Of a stretch of 64,000 bases of DNA, positions 50,753-62,163 are shown one piece after another. Each line of letters starts with the position of its first letter. The stretch's first letter is position 1. The notes beneath the pieces were generated by a model. It saw only the letters and a program-made list of their open reading frames with translations. It had not been told where the DNA came from and searched no databases. The stretch comes from an uncultured Steroidobacter sp. (GTDB lineage Bacteria > Pseudomonadota > Gammaproteobacteria > Steroidobacterales > Steroidobacteraceae): contig NZ_CALFXI010000033.1 in the NCBI RefSeq assembly GCF_937958065.1, forward strand, positions 1 through 64,000, read 5' to 3'. Both the position numbers and the translations under genes were made by a program.

Positions 50753-53152
50753 ATGTCCGCCGAGCTCGCCTCCCGCCACTCGCAGACTCGCATTCTCCTG
50801 CTGGAGGACAGCGAGATCGACGCCGAGCTGGCGATTACTCATCTTTCCAAGTCGGAGACACAGAGCAACGTACGTCGTGTGTCCACGCGCGAAGACTTCA
50901 TGCGCGAGATCGAAACCGGCAGCTACGACGTGGTGCTGGCCGATTATTCGTTACCCGATTTCGACGGACTCGCGGCGCTCGACATCGTCCGCGAACGTCA
51001 TCCCGACATGCCGTTCATCTTTGTCTCCGGCGTGGTCGGCGAGGAATTTGCGATCAATGCATTGCGCCGGGGCGCGACCGACTATGTGATGAAGCGCGGC
51101 TTGAGCCGCTTGCCGGCGGCGGTCGATCGTGCCGTCGCCGAAGCCCGCGAGCGTCAGGATCGGGTGCGCGCCGAGCAGGCACTGCGCATCAGCGAGACCA
51201 GCGCACAACTGGCGATCCAGACCGCCGGCCTGGGCCGTTGGGAATACGATCCGGCCACCGGAACGTTCGATCTGGACGCGCGCTCCCGCGAGCTGTTCGG
51301 CCTGGCACCGAACGTGGTCGCCAGCCAGGATTCATTTCTCAAGTGCTGCCACAGCGGCGACCGGCAGCGCATCCAAGCCGTTTTCGATGCGACGCTGCGC
51401 GGCTCGGCGGCGAGCAACATCGCCACCGAGTTTCGCATCGTGCGCCCGGGCGATGCCCAGGAGCGCTGGGTGTCGCTGTCGGGCCGCGCCTTCCATGACG
51501 GCGGCACCTGCACTCGTCTGATCGGCATCATCAACGACATCACCGAGCGCAAGCAGGCCGAAGCGGAGCTGCAGGATCTGAACCAGACGCTCACGTTGCG
51601 AGTCGCTCACAAGACCGCCGAGCGCGACCATTTGTGGCAGCTGTCGAAAGACCTGATGGCGGTGATGACGCCGGTCGGCGCGCTCATCGAGGTGAATCCC
51701 GCGTGGCAGGCCTCTCTCGGCCATGGCACGAGCGAAGTGGTCGGCGAGCATCTGGCCAAGTTCGCTCATCCCGATGACGCGTCCCTGGTCCGGCAGGCAA
51801 TGGCGCAGGCAGCTCAGGAGAATCAGCGCCCGTTCGTCTGCAGATTTCTTTGCCGGGACGGCGAAGCCCGCTGGATCTCGTGGTCGACGGCGCTCGGCCA
51901 CGGCTGCATCTATGCCGTGGGCCGCGACATCACCGAAGACAAAGCGGCGCAGGCTCAGCTCGAAGAAGCCCAGGAAGCGTTGCGCCAGGCGCAGAAAATG
52001 GAAGCGGTCGGCCAGCTCACCGGTGGACTGGCGCACGATTTCAACAATCTGCTGCAGATCGTGGTCGGCAACATAGAAACCTTGCAACGCAAGCTGCCGC
52101 CCGGCCTGGAGCGCTTGCGACGCGCCGCCGATCACGCAATGGCCGGCGCCCAGCGTGCGACCAATCTGACGCAGCATCTGCTCGCATTCTCACGCAAGCA
52201 GCCATTGAATCCGCGCCCCGTGGCAGTGAACCGGCTGGTGGCCGGCATGTCGGAGATGATCCAACGGACGCTTGGCGAGCTGGTCCTGGTCGAGAACATG
52301 CTGTCCCCCGACTTGCGGCACGTGGAGATCGACAGCAACCAACTCGAGATCGCGCTGCTGAACCTGGCGGTGAACGCGCGCGACGCGATGCCTCACGGCG
52401 GCAAGCTCAGCATTGAAACATTCAATCTGGATCTGCGCGACGCACCTCACGCGGCCGTGGAAAATCTGCCGCGCGGCGAATACGTCGTAATCAACGTTCG
52501 TGACACCGGCATCGGCATGGCGCCCGAAGTGCTGGCGCGAGCGTTCGAACCTTTCTTCACGACCAAGAGCGTCGGCCAGGGCACCGGCCTCGGCCTGTCG
52601 CAGGTGTATGGATTCGTTCGCCAGTCCGGCGGACAAGTGCGTATCACTTCAGCGGACGGCGCCGGCACCTCGATTCGTATCTATTTGCCGGCCGCTCGAC
52701 CCGACGCGCAGGTGCCCGAAGACGACTACCAATGCGAGTCTTCGCTGGCCGCCGAGCGCGAGACCATTCTGGTCGTGGAAGACGATCCCGACGTACGCGC
52801 TTTTACCGTCGAGACGGTGCGCGAGCTTGGCTACGATGTGCTCGAAGCGCGCGATGGTGTCAACGCACTGAATCTGCTGCGCCAGACTCCTCCCGGCGAC
52901 ATCGATCTGTTGTTCAGCGACGTGGTGCTGCCGGGAGGCATCAATGGCCAGCAACTGGCGCAGCAGGCGGTGCTGCTCCATCCACGCTTGAAAGTGCTGT
53001 TCGCAACCGGCTACGCGCGCGATGTCATCGTACATCACGGAAGGCTCGACCCGGGCGTACAGCTGATCACCAAACCCTTCGCCTTCGAGGACCTGGCAGC
53101 GCGCATCCGCAGCGTGCTCGACGGTCAGGATACCGCTCGACATGCAAATTGA
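50753..53152 (+). CDS. Hybrid histidine kinase with receiver domains at both ends
   Basis: A 799-residue cytoplasmic signalling protein. Order: N-terminal receiver (Asp 64, VVLADYSLPDFDG), two PAS domains (about 145-260 and 300-400), HisKA with His 428 in GGLAHDFNNLL, ATPase (NLAVNARDAM, DTGIGM, GTGLGLSQVYG) and a C-terminal receiver (Asp 723, LLFSDVVLPGG). No membrane segment, so it can only sense internal cues or its own receivers. It starts 2 bases after the response regulator stop and overlaps the heme oxygenase gene by 11 bases. The N-terminal receiver could be the target of the phytochrome kinase. Confidence 0.92.
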   Translation: MSAELASRHSQTRILLLEDSEIDAELAITHLSKSETQSNVRRVSTREDFMREIETGSYDVVLADYSLPDFDGLAALDIVRERHPDMPFIFVSGVVGEEFAINALRRGATDYVMKRGLSRLPAAVDRAVAEARERQDRVRAEQALRISETSAQLAIQTAGLGRWEYDPATGTFDLDARSRELFGLAPNVVASQDSFLKCCHSGDRQRIQAVFDATLRGSAASNIATEFRIVRPGDAQERWVSLSGRAFHDGGTCTRLIGIINDITERKQAEAELQDLNQTLTLRVAHKTAERDHLWQLSKDLMAVMTPVGALIEVNPAWQASLGHGTSEVVGEHLAKFAHPDDASLVRQAMAQAAQENQRPFVCRFLCRDGEARWISWSTALGHGCIYAVGRDITEDKAAQAQLEEAQEALRQAQKMEAVGQLTGGLAHDFNNLLQIVVGNIETLQRKLPPGLERLRRAADHAMAGAQRATNLTQHLLAFSRKQPLNPRPVAVNRLVAGMSEMIQRTLGELVLVENMLSPDLRHVEIDSNQLEIALLNLAVNARDAMPHGGKLSIETFNLDLRDAPHAAVENLPRGEYVVINVRDTGIGMAPEVLARAFEPFFTTKSVGQGTGLGLSQVYGFVRQSGGQVRITSADGAGTSIRIYLPAARPDAQVPEDDYQCESSLAAERETILVVEDDPDVRAFTVETVRELGYDVLEARDGVNALNLLRQTPPGDIDLLFSDVVLPGGINGQQLAQQAVLLHPRLKVLFATGYARDVIVHHGRLDPGVQLITKPFAFEDLAARIRSVLDGQDTARHAN

Positions 53153-53777
53153 ACCCACGCCAGCCCCGCACGCCGGGTCCAGCATCAAATTGAATCGCCG
53201 CAACTCGCTGCGCGGCGCGACCGATCATTTGCATCGCGACCTGGACCGGATCGCCGCCGGGTTCGATCTCGCCAACGTCACTCACTACCGTCGTTTCCTG
53301 CAGGCGAATGCCGCGACCCTGATCGCGATCGAGCAGTTGCTGGAAAATGCCGGCGTCGAACAGCTGATGGCGGACTGGCCCGAACGATCGCGGCGCGCGG
53401 CCATTCTCGCCGACCTGCAAAGTCTGCAGTCCGAGGTGCAACCGCTCGCGCTGCGTCGTACCGCGCCGACGCCGTCCGAGGTGTTCGGGATTTTGTATGT
53501 ATTGGAAGGCTCTCGCCTGGGTGCGCGCGTGCAGCTGGACCAGGTCCTGGCCAGCACCGACGAGAATGTTCGTAATGCCTCGTCGTATCTGAGTCATGGC
53601 CAGCCGGGCGAAGGCAGTGGCTTGTGGCGCAGCTTCCTGCAGCAACTCGAGACTCACGAAGCCGCCGACGATCAGACCCAGACTGTCTCCGGCGCGGTGT
53701 ATGCCTTCACCATGTTCATTCGCTCCTTCAGCCAGGCCGCCAGCGATCTGCAATTGCGCACCGCACCGGCCGCCTAG
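53142..53777 (+). CDS. bphO: Biliverdin-producing heme oxygenase
   Basis: A 211-residue heme oxygenase that opens haem to biliverdin, the chromophore of bacteriophytochromes. The proximal histidine lies in LRGATDHLHRDLDRI (about residue 26), and the distal helix region reads VFGILYVLEGSRLGARV, matching the BphO pattern. It overlaps the hybrid kinase gene by 11 bases. Its place in the same run as bphP supports the function. Iron and CO are by-products. Confidence 0.9.
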   Translation: MQIEPTPAPHAGSSIKLNRRNSLRGATDHLHRDLDRIAAGFDLANVTHYRRFLQANAATLIAIEQLLENAGVEQLMADWPERSRRAAILADLQSLQSEVQPLALRRTAPTPSEVFGILYVLEGSRLGARVQLDQVLASTDENVRNASSYLSHGQPGEGSGLWRSFLQQLETHEAADDQTQTVSGAVYAFTMFIRSFSQAASDLQLRTAPAA

Positions 53778-53946
53778 CCGGAATGCCGGGCAGGTGCGCA
53801 GGAGCGGCCTACTGTTAAGTCACAACCGGCTCCACGTCGAACTTTTGGTCCCGGGTCGAGTGCTCCGCCCAAAACTGTGCGCCACATCCGGCGCCGTCTG
53901 ATGTCGTTTGGCGACACTGCGGTCGTCGAAGTGACGTTGCGTTTCC

Positions 53947-55524
53947 ATGTCCTACCTTGCCGTTTGTGCCATCGCCGCGCTGTGCGCGGTCACAGCCTGG
54001 GCCATCACGCTTCAAGTCCGCATGCGCAAGCTGGACGCGCGAATCGTCGAGGCCGAGTCGCGTCATCGCGAGTTCATCGAGCAGGTGGAGCACGGCGGCC
54101 TGGTCCGCCGCAAGATCGAAGCTCAGTTGCTGGAGAAACAGCAGCGCCTGGATCGGCTCGCGCACCATGACCAGCTGACCGGGCTGCCCAATCGCCTGTT
54201 CCTTTCGGCGCATCTGCCGGCAGCCATCGAAGAAGCCCGTCGCAGGAAGGCGGCGCTGGCGGTGTTGTTCATCGACCTGGATCGTTTCAAACACGTCAAC
54301 GACACGCACGGTCACGAAACCGGCGACAAGCTGCTGCAGGCGGTATCGCAACGGATCAGAGACGCCGTGCGCAGCGAAGACATCGTGGTGCGCATGGGCG
54401 GCGATGAATTCGTGGTCGTGCTCAACATCGTGAGGAGCGGCAATCAGGTGCAAGAGACGGCAGCACGCATCACCAGTGCGCTGGCAGCACCGTTGGAGAT
54501 CGACGGCAAGCCGCTCGTGACGACTGCAAGCGTGGGTGTGAGCATGTTTCCGCGCGATGGCGAAGATGTCGGCGCGCTGCTGCGCCACTCGGACACGGCG
54601 ATGTATCAGGCCAAGGACCGCGGCCGGAACAACTTTCAGGTATTCAGTCCGCTCATGGACCGGCAGCTCAAGGAACGCGTCGCCATCGAGACCAGCCTGC
54701 GTGCCGCGCTGGAATCCCAAGGCCAGCTCGACGTGCATTACCAGCCGCTGCTCGACCTGGAGACCCGGCGGGTCGTGACCCTGGAAGCGCTGGTGCGCTG
54801 GAAACATCCGACCGAGGGTTATGTCGCGCCGTTGCGCTTCATCCCGGTGGCCGAGGAGACCGGCCTGATCGCGGCGCTCGGCGATTTCGTGATCAAGCGG
54901 GTCATCGACGACATGGTCCAGTGGCGCAAGGCCGGCCATTCGGTGCTGGTGCCGGTTGCCATCAATGTCTCGCCCGGCCAGCTGGCCCGGTGCGATCTGC
55001 GCCAGCGCATCGCCGAGCTGACCCAGGCAAATGCGCTGAGCCCTTCGATGTTGCAGATCGAGCTGACCGAGGGTGCGATGTTCGATCAGGTCGAACCGCG
55101 CCACGGCTCCAATGCAAGCGAGGCTGGCGTGGACGCCATCAACGACCTGCGCGCGCTCGGCGTGCGCATCGCCATCGACGACTTCGGCACCGGCTATTCG
55201 TCCTTGAGCTATCTGAAGCGCTGGCGAGTCGACTCCCTGAAGATCGATCGCAGCTTCATCCGCGACCTGGTCACCGATTCCAACGACCATGCCATCGTCG
55301 GCGCCATCATCGCCATGGCCCAGCACCTGAAGATCAGGGTGATCGCCGAGGGCGTGGAAGGCTGGTCGCAGCTGGAAACGCTGCGCAAGCTCGGCTGCCG
55401 CTATGCGCAGGGTTACCTGTTCGCCGAACCCGTGCCGGCCAGCAAGTGCCGCGATTTCCTCAACGGCCGCCCGCTCGGCTGCAACGATCTCGACGCCGAC
55501 CTGCTCAAAGTCGTCAGCGCCTGA
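53947..55524 (+). CDS. GGDEF-EAL c-di-GMP turnover protein
   Basis: A 525-residue protein with one N-terminal membrane segment (about 2-24), a short coiled segment, a GGDEF domain (MGGDEFVVVL, G151-F155) and an EAL domain (LEALVRW, E280) with the catalytic loop DDFGTGYSSLSYLK. Both active-site signatures are intact, so it may make and break c-di-GMP. It lies 169 bases after heme oxygenase on the same strand and may or may not share its transcript. No ribosome site is clear. As the only output-type protein in the light module, it may convert the light signal into a c-di-GMP change. Confidence 0.93.
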   Translation: MSYLAVCAIAALCAVTAWAITLQVRMRKLDARIVEAESRHREFIEQVEHGGLVRRKIEAQLLEKQQRLDRLAHHDQLTGLPNRLFLSAHLPAAIEEARRRKAALAVLFIDLDRFKHVNDTHGHETGDKLLQAVSQRIRDAVRSEDIVVRMGGDEFVVVLNIVRSGNQVQETAARITSALAAPLEIDGKPLVTTASVGVSMFPRDGEDVGALLRHSDTAMYQAKDRGRNNFQVFSPLMDRQLKERVAIETSLRAALESQGQLDVHYQPLLDLETRRVVTLEALVRWKHPTEGYVAPLRFIPVAEETGLIAALGDFVIKRVIDDMVQWRKAGHSVLVPVAINVSPGQLARCDLRQRIAELTQANALSPSMLQIELTEGAMFDQVEPRHGSNASEAGVDAINDLRALGVRIAIDDFGTGYSSLSYLKRWRVDSLKIDRSFIRDLVTDSNDHAIVGAIIAMAQHLKIRVIAEGVEGWSQLETLRKLGCRYAQGYLFAEPVPASKCRDFLNGRPLGCNDLDADLLKVVSA

Positions 55525-55558
55525 GCAGGCCGGTTATGGCGCTCGAATCGAAGTCTGA

Positions 55559-56343
55559 TCAGTCTTGCGATTTGAGATAACGCGTCAGCAGCTGCGATAT
55601 CAACGCTTGCGCGGACTTCGCCCGCTCTGGATTCCAACCGGTGCCCGCGGCTTCATCCATGTACACGCGACGTGACAGCTCCAGCTGCACGGCATACACG
55701 CCGTCCTGCGGCTGACCATACTTCATGGTGATATAGCCGCCTTTGAAGCGGCCGTTCAGCACCGCGCCGAACTTGCCATCGGCCGTGACCAGATCGAGGA
55801 ATTGATCGGCAATGGCGCGCGGACAGCTCGCGTCGTCGCGCGTGCCGAAGTTGAATTCCGGCAACACGCCTATGAACAACGACGGCACTTCGCTCGCGAT
55901 CGAATGCGCGTCCCACAGCAATGCATGACCATGACGCTGACGGATGGCTTTCAATTCGGCGACCAGACGTTGGTGATAGGGCTGCCAGTACTGCTCGATA
56001 CGGGCCTCGATCTCGGTCGCAGTGACCTCACGGCCCGGCGCGTAGATCGGCTCGTCATTGAACGTGAGCGTCGGACACACCGGCGAGGTGGGATTGCCAA
56101 CATACAGCGAGGCTGAATCCGGCGAACGGTTCAGGTCGACCACGTAGCGCGAGTAGTTCGCCTTCAGGATCGAAGCGCCGAGCTCGCGCGCGAACTCATA
56201 CAGCTTGTCCACGTGCCAGTCGGTGTCGGCAAGATGGCTGCCGGCCAGGGTGAACCGCTGCGCGATCGGCTCCGGCACGAACGTTCCCGCATGCGGAATG
56301 CTGATCAGCAGCGGCTGCGTGCCCTGATGAAAGTCATAGACGT

Positions 56344-56347
<4 letters not shown>
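55559..56347 (-). CDS. hutG: N-formylglutamate deformylase
   Basis: A 262-residue enzyme that removes formate from N-formyl-L-glutamate, the last step of the five-step histidine pathway. Motifs: LLISIPHAGTFVPEPI, DLNRSPDSASLY, LLWDAHSIASEVP and VQLELSRRVYMDE. The start at 56347 overlaps the hutU stop by 4 bases (ATGA), so it is coupled. Last gene of the leftward hut operon. Confidence 0.94.
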
Positions 56348-58034
<1,687 letters not shown>

Positions 58035-58038
<4 letters not shown>

Positions 58039-59426
58039 GGTCGATCCCTCTTGAACATCTTTTGCAGGGCGCGCCTGTAACCGGCGGCCACCGCGGTTTC
58101 GGCGAAGTGGCGGCGCTCCTGAACCAGCCAGCGCCCGCCCACCATGACATCACGCACCGATTCACTGGTGCCGGAGAAAACAAACGTATCGATGATCGAG
58201 CTGTCGCTGCGTGCCGCAAACAAGGGCGAGCTGGTATCCAGCACGACGATGTCCGCGCGCTTGCCCACCGCCAGCTCGCCGATGGGCCGACCCGAGACGC
58301 GCGCCCCAGCCGTGCATGCCTTCTGCCAAAGCAATGCGCCACCGGACGACTGGCCGTCGGTCAGCACACCACGCTGGCGGCGTGCCAGGCGCGCCTGGTA
58401 TTCGAGCCAGCGCAGCTCTTCGATGGGCGACAGCGAGACATGACTGTCCGAGCCGATGGCGAACGCACCGCCCGCCTCCAGCAATGTTTCCATCGGGAAA
58501 ATTCCGTCGCCGAGGTTCGCTTCGGTCGTAGGGCACAATCCGACCACCGCGCCAGCCGCCGCGACGCTTTGCAGCTCCGCGGCTGTCGCGTGCGTGGCAT
58601 GAATCAGGCACCAGCGTCGATCCACAGGCGCGTTATCGAGCAGCCATTCGATCGGCCGCTTGCCGGTGCGTTCGAGACAAGCCTGCACCTCGCGCTCCTG
58701 CTCGGCGATATGAATATGAATGACCTGCCCATTGCGCTGCGAGTCCAGCACCATCCGCAAAGACTCGGGCGGCACGGCGCGCAGGCTGTGCAACGCCATG
58801 CCCACTTCGAGCTGGGGCGAGCGTTGCGACGATTGCCGGAGTGCGTCGAGCAGATCCAGATACTCGCGCGTCTGCATCGAGAACTGCCGCTGATGCTCGG
58901 TCGGCGGCGCACCGCCAAAGTCGGACGTTTGATACAACGTCGGCAGCAACGTCAAGCCGATGCCCGCCGTGCTCGCCGCATCCATCAACGCCTGGCTCAT
59001 GGCGAGCCGCTGTTCATGCGTATGCGCCCCGGACGAGTCGCCGTGGCCATGCAAATAATGGAACTCGCACACCGAGGTGTAGCCGGCCTTGACCATGTCT
59101 GCATACAAATGAGCGGCCACGCCGTTGAGACACTCCGGCGTGAGTCGGCTGGCCACGTCGTACATGGTTTCGCGCCAGGCCCAGAAATTATCGTCCTTGC
59201 CGCCGCGCTGCTCGGCCAGACCGGCCATGGCGCGCTGAAACGCGTGACTATGGATATTTGGCATGCCGGGGATCGCCGCACCGTTGATCGTCCTGGCGGC
59301 CGTAACGGTATCGTCCCTGGAGACATCGACGATGTCGCCGCCGGGATCGACCGAAATCACCACATTGCGATGCCAGCCGTCGGGCAGCCACGCGCAGGTG
59401 AAGCGATAGCGGGATTGCATGGACAT
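58035..59426 (-). CDS. hutF: Formimidoylglutamate deiminase
   Basis: A 463-residue amidohydrolase that converts N-formimino-L-glutamate to N-formyl-L-glutamate and ammonia. Metal ligands: MPNIHSHAFQRAM, VIHIHIAEQ, LIHATHAT and GSDSHVS, matching the cytosine deaminase-type barrel. With hutG it defines the five-step route rather than the formamide-releasing one. Two starts are possible (59426 and 59420); 59426 is preferred. Only 27 bases separate it from the divergent hutI start. Confidence 0.95.
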
Positions 59427-59453
59427 GCGCTCGAGTATAAGACTTCGGAGGCA
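59427..59453. promoter_or_regulatory. 27-bp divergent hutF/hutI gap with back-to-back -10-like boxes
   Basis: The sequence AGTATAAG (59434-59441) reads as TATAAG towards hutI and TATACT towards hutF. Any -35 elements would have to lie inside the coding regions. GGAGG (59447-59451) is the hutI ribosome site. Confidence 0.4.
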
Positions 59454-60716
59454 ATGAAAGCTGCGACCGCGACTCACGCCTGGGACCGGGTGTGGCTGGG
59501 TGCCAACCTGGCCACCTGCGCCCCTGCATACAATGACCGACACGAGCCCGTCGGCTTGGGCGAACTGCGCGACGCCGTGCTGGCCATCAAGGATGGACGA
59601 ATCGCCTGGGTCGGCCGCCGTCAGCAACTCGACAGCATGCAATGGTCGGCCAGCAGCGTGACCCTGGCCGAAGGGCTGTGGATCACGCCTGGACTGGTCG
59701 AATGCCACACACACCTGGTCTACGGCGGTGACCGCAGCAACGAGTTCGCTGCCCGGCTGCGAGGTGCAACGTATGAAGAAATCTCACGCGCGGGTGGCGG
59801 AATCGTCGCGACCATGCGTGCCACGCGTGCTGCGAGCGAAGATCAGTTGCTCGATCAATCCTTGCCACGTGCCATGGCGCTCGCGGCTGAAGGCGTCACG
59901 ACCCTGGAAATCAAATCCGGTTACGGTCTCGATCTCGGGAACGAAATGAAGATGCTGCGAGTCGCGCAACGCATTGGCGAGGTCACCGGCCTCACAGTGA
60001 TCAAAACGTTTCTTGGCGCGCACGCACTGCCGCCCGAGTTTGCGGGGCGGCAGGAGGATTATGTGCGGCACGTGTGCGACGACATGCTGCCCGCCGTCGC
60101 AGCGGCGCAGCTCGCCGATGCCGTCGATGTTTTCTGCGAGCGCATCGCATTCACTCAGGAACAGACGCGTCGCATCTTTGATCGGGCCCGCGAGCTGGGC
60201 CTGCCGATGCGGTTGCATGCGGACCAACTGAGCGATGGCAGTGGCGGCGAGCTCGCCGCCGACTGTGGCGCACTCTCGGCCGATCATCTCGAACATGTGT
60301 CCGAACGATCTTTGCAACGCATGGCCGAGCGTGGCGTCGTCGCGGGACTGCTGCCCGGTGCGTTCTATTATTTGCGCGAGACCCGGCTGCCCCCGATCGA
60401 GCGACTGCGCGAGCTGAAAATTCCGATGGCGGTCTCGACCGACTGCAATCCCGGCACTTCACCGATCGCGTCATTGCTGACGGCCATGAACATGGCGTGC
60501 GTGTTGTTTCGTTTGACGGCCGCCGAAACGCTGCGAGGAGTCACCATCAACGCCGCAAGGGCCTTGGGACTCGCCCAGGATCGCGGCACGCTCCACGTGG
60601 GAGCGCGCGCGGATCTGGCGATCTGGCGCTTACGTCATCCCGAGCAACTGTGCGCCGAAGTCGGCGTGCACCGCCCCGTCGAGATCGTGCTCGCCGACAA
60701 GCGAGCGCGGAGTTAG
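59454..60716 (+). CDS. hutI: Imidazolonepropionase
   Basis: A 420-residue amidohydrolase that opens imidazolone-propionate to N-formimino-L-glutamate. Motifs: GLVECHTHLVYGGDRSNEF (metal site and substrate loop), LEIKSGYGLDL, TFLGAHALPPEF, LRLHADQLSDGSG-type ligand and STDCNPGTSP. GGAGG lies three bases before the ATG. It is divergent from hutF and converges on an outer-membrane protein gene, overlapping that gene's stop by 4 bases. The first pathway gene, hutH, is not in the window. Confidence 0.96.
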   Translation: MKAATATHAWDRVWLGANLATCAPAYNDRHEPVGLGELRDAVLAIKDGRIAWVGRRQQLDSMQWSASSVTLAEGLWITPGLVECHTHLVYGGDRSNEFAARLRGATYEEISRAGGGIVATMRATRAASEDQLLDQSLPRAMALAAEGVTTLEIKSGYGLDLGNEMKMLRVAQRIGEVTGLTVIKTFLGAHALPPEFAGRQEDYVRHVCDDMLPAVAAAQLADAVDVFCERIAFTQEQTRRIFDRARELGLPMRLHADQLSDGSGGELAADCGALSADHLEHVSERSLQRMAERGVVAGLLPGAFYYLRETRLPPIERLRELKIPMAVSTDCNPGTSPIASLLTAMNMACVLFRLTAAETLRGVTINAARALGLAQDRGTLHVGARADLAIWRLRHPEQLCAEVGVHRPVEIVLADKRARS

Positions 60717-61414
60717 AACACCACCGAGATGCCGATCGAAAACATGTTGGCGTCGGCTTCGTCGGTATTCTTGTCGCCGGCCCCGATGAAGCGCTGATAC
60801 TCCAGGCGCAGATCGTAGATCTCGAGAAAATTGAAGCTGGTGCCGACGCCGGCGAAGAAATCCACATCGTTGTTTGCAAAGCGCTCGCGCTTCGGGATCT
60901 GCTCCACGTCGATGTAATAGATGCTGAAATCGCTGCTGGCGAACAGCGCGCCCGCGCGCCCGTACACTTCCCAGCGATAGCTCAGCGGCCACACGCCCAC
61001 GGCCGCCACGGTCAGGCCCGACGTGTCGCTATCCAAATTGAGCGTGGCCTCGGTGGGCACGCCGGTGATATTGCCGCGCGCCTGCGCTCGATACGAAACG
61101 CTGCCCAGATCGACATAGCCGCCCTCGACCGCCAGGTGCGGATTGAAGCGATAGCCGGCCAGGAACCCGAAAGAGGTGTCCTTGGTATCCAGCCTCTCCA
61201 TGATCGACTCCACCGTCAGCTGGATCACCCGGCTGGGGAATATCTGCGTGGCCGCAAACACGCTGTAATCCTGGATATTGCTGTCCTTGTCGCTCTGGCC
61301 ATAGAAGCCGCCGATGTAGAAGCCGGGCTGCGCCGCCTGTGCCGCTGGCGACGACACAGCCACACCGAACACGACCGCGGCCACGGCGGCAGTGAAACTT
61401 CTTTTTCGATTCAT
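60713..61414 (-). CDS. Outer-membrane beta-barrel protein
   Basis: A 233-residue protein with a signal peptide (to about residue 28, AAQA) and an eight-stranded-type barrel: FYIGGFYGQSDKD at the first strand and a terminal strand ending IGISVVF. It resembles OmpA/OmpW-like barrel domains without a periplasmic partner domain. The start at 61414 is preferred over 61426, giving a normal signal peptide. No clear function; the neighbourhood (hutI) does not suggest one. Confidence 0.82.
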   Translation of the reverse strand: MNRKRSFTAAVAAVVFGVAVSSPAAQAAQPGFYIGGFYGQSDKDSNIQDYSVFAATQIFPSRVIQLTVESIMERLDTKDTSFGFLAGYRFNPHLAVEGGYVDLGSVSYRAQARGNITGVPTEATLNLDSDTSGLTVAAVGVWPLSYRWEVYGRAGALFASSDFSIYYIDVEQIPKRERFANNDVDFFAGVGTSFNFLEIYDLRLEYQRFIGAGDKNTDEADANMFSIGISVVF

Positions 61415-61548
61415 GCGGACGCCCATGCTGCGACGTTGGGGAGCAGACTGTACCGAAATTGTCGAGCCGCCGCTTCAACCCGGAATCGAAAACAGCGTAT
61501 CCGGACATATCGCAGCCGAGCGTCAGTCGGATGCACGTCGGGTTCATC

Positions 61549-61606
61549 TCGCCGACCGCTCGCCTTCGCATCATCCGATGCTTTTTTCGCGGCGAGCGGT
61601 CGGCGA
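61549..61606. repeat. 16-bp perfect inverted repeat with an inner hairpin and T-run
   Basis: TCGCCGACCGCTCGCC (61549-61564) is exactly complementary to GGCGAGCGGTCGGCGA (61591-61606). The 26-base spacer itself holds GCATC-ATCC-GATGC (61568-61581) followed by TTTTTT (61582-61587). It lies between two leftward genes, upstream of the outer-membrane barrel gene and downstream of the four-helix protein gene. Confidence 0.75.
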
Positions 61607-61629
61607 CAGGCGACATGTTCAGCGCCGGT

Positions 61630-62040
61630 TCACGCATGCAGTGGCGCGACGGCCGCCGACTTGCGCAGGCCGATATATTCCAGCTCCGCCATGACCGCAA
61701 CGAACGCAGCCTGGCCGGCGACGAACAGGTAGCCCAGCAGGCTCGGCTGCACCCAGCCGGAGAACAACAGCACGATACTGTCGATCGCCCAGATGGCATT
61801 GGCGATTATCACCGCCCACACCGCGGCTCGCGGCAGCCGCGCCCGCGTGCTCAGAAACGCCAGCACCAAAGCGAACGGCAGCAGCACCATGCTCGCCTGC
61901 TGAAGCAGCCCGGCCGGCAGGTTCGTGAGGCCGGCTGCCCAGTCGCTGAATGTCATCAACAGCAATCCCATGCCGGCGCAGCTGATGGCGTCCAGCACCA
62001 GGACACGACGCAGAAAAGTGGCTGTTTGGATGTAGCTCAT
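61630..62040 (-). CDS. Four-helix membrane protein, unknown
   Basis: A 136-residue inner-membrane protein with four predicted membrane segments (about 14-34, 46-64, 71-91 and 98-118) and short polar ends. The pattern is like small integral membrane proteins of the DoxX/DUF-type, but I do not recognise a specific family. GGAG eight bases upstream supports the start. It is divergent from the XRE regulator gene, with a 123-base gap, and may be its target. Confidence 0.78.
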   Translation of the reverse strand: MSYIQTATFLRRVLVLDAISCAGMGLLLMTFSDWAAGLTNLPAGLLQQASMVLLPFALVLAFLSTRARLPRAAVWAVIIANAIWAIDSIVLLFSGWVQPSLLGYLFVAGQAAFVAVMAELEYIGLRKSAAVAPLHA

Positions 62041-62109
62041 GTCGGTTACTCCGTGGCTTGGTTGACGTGTGACGGGGCAGAGGATGGCGCCGGCAATGGC
62101 AGGCCGTCG

Positions 62110-62126
62110 ATTACCCGCCAGGTAAT
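62110..62126. promoter_or_regulatory. Inverted repeat ATTACC-N5-GGTAAT, candidate operator
   Basis: ATTACC (62110-62115) and GGTAAT (62121-62126) lie between the divergent membrane-protein and XRE-regulator genes, 38 bases before the regulator start. Fits a small helix-turn-helix operator; could serve autoregulation. Confidence 0.4.
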
Positions 62127-62163
62127 GGAGCAGCCACCGGCGGCTGCGCTATCGTCTCGCCCC

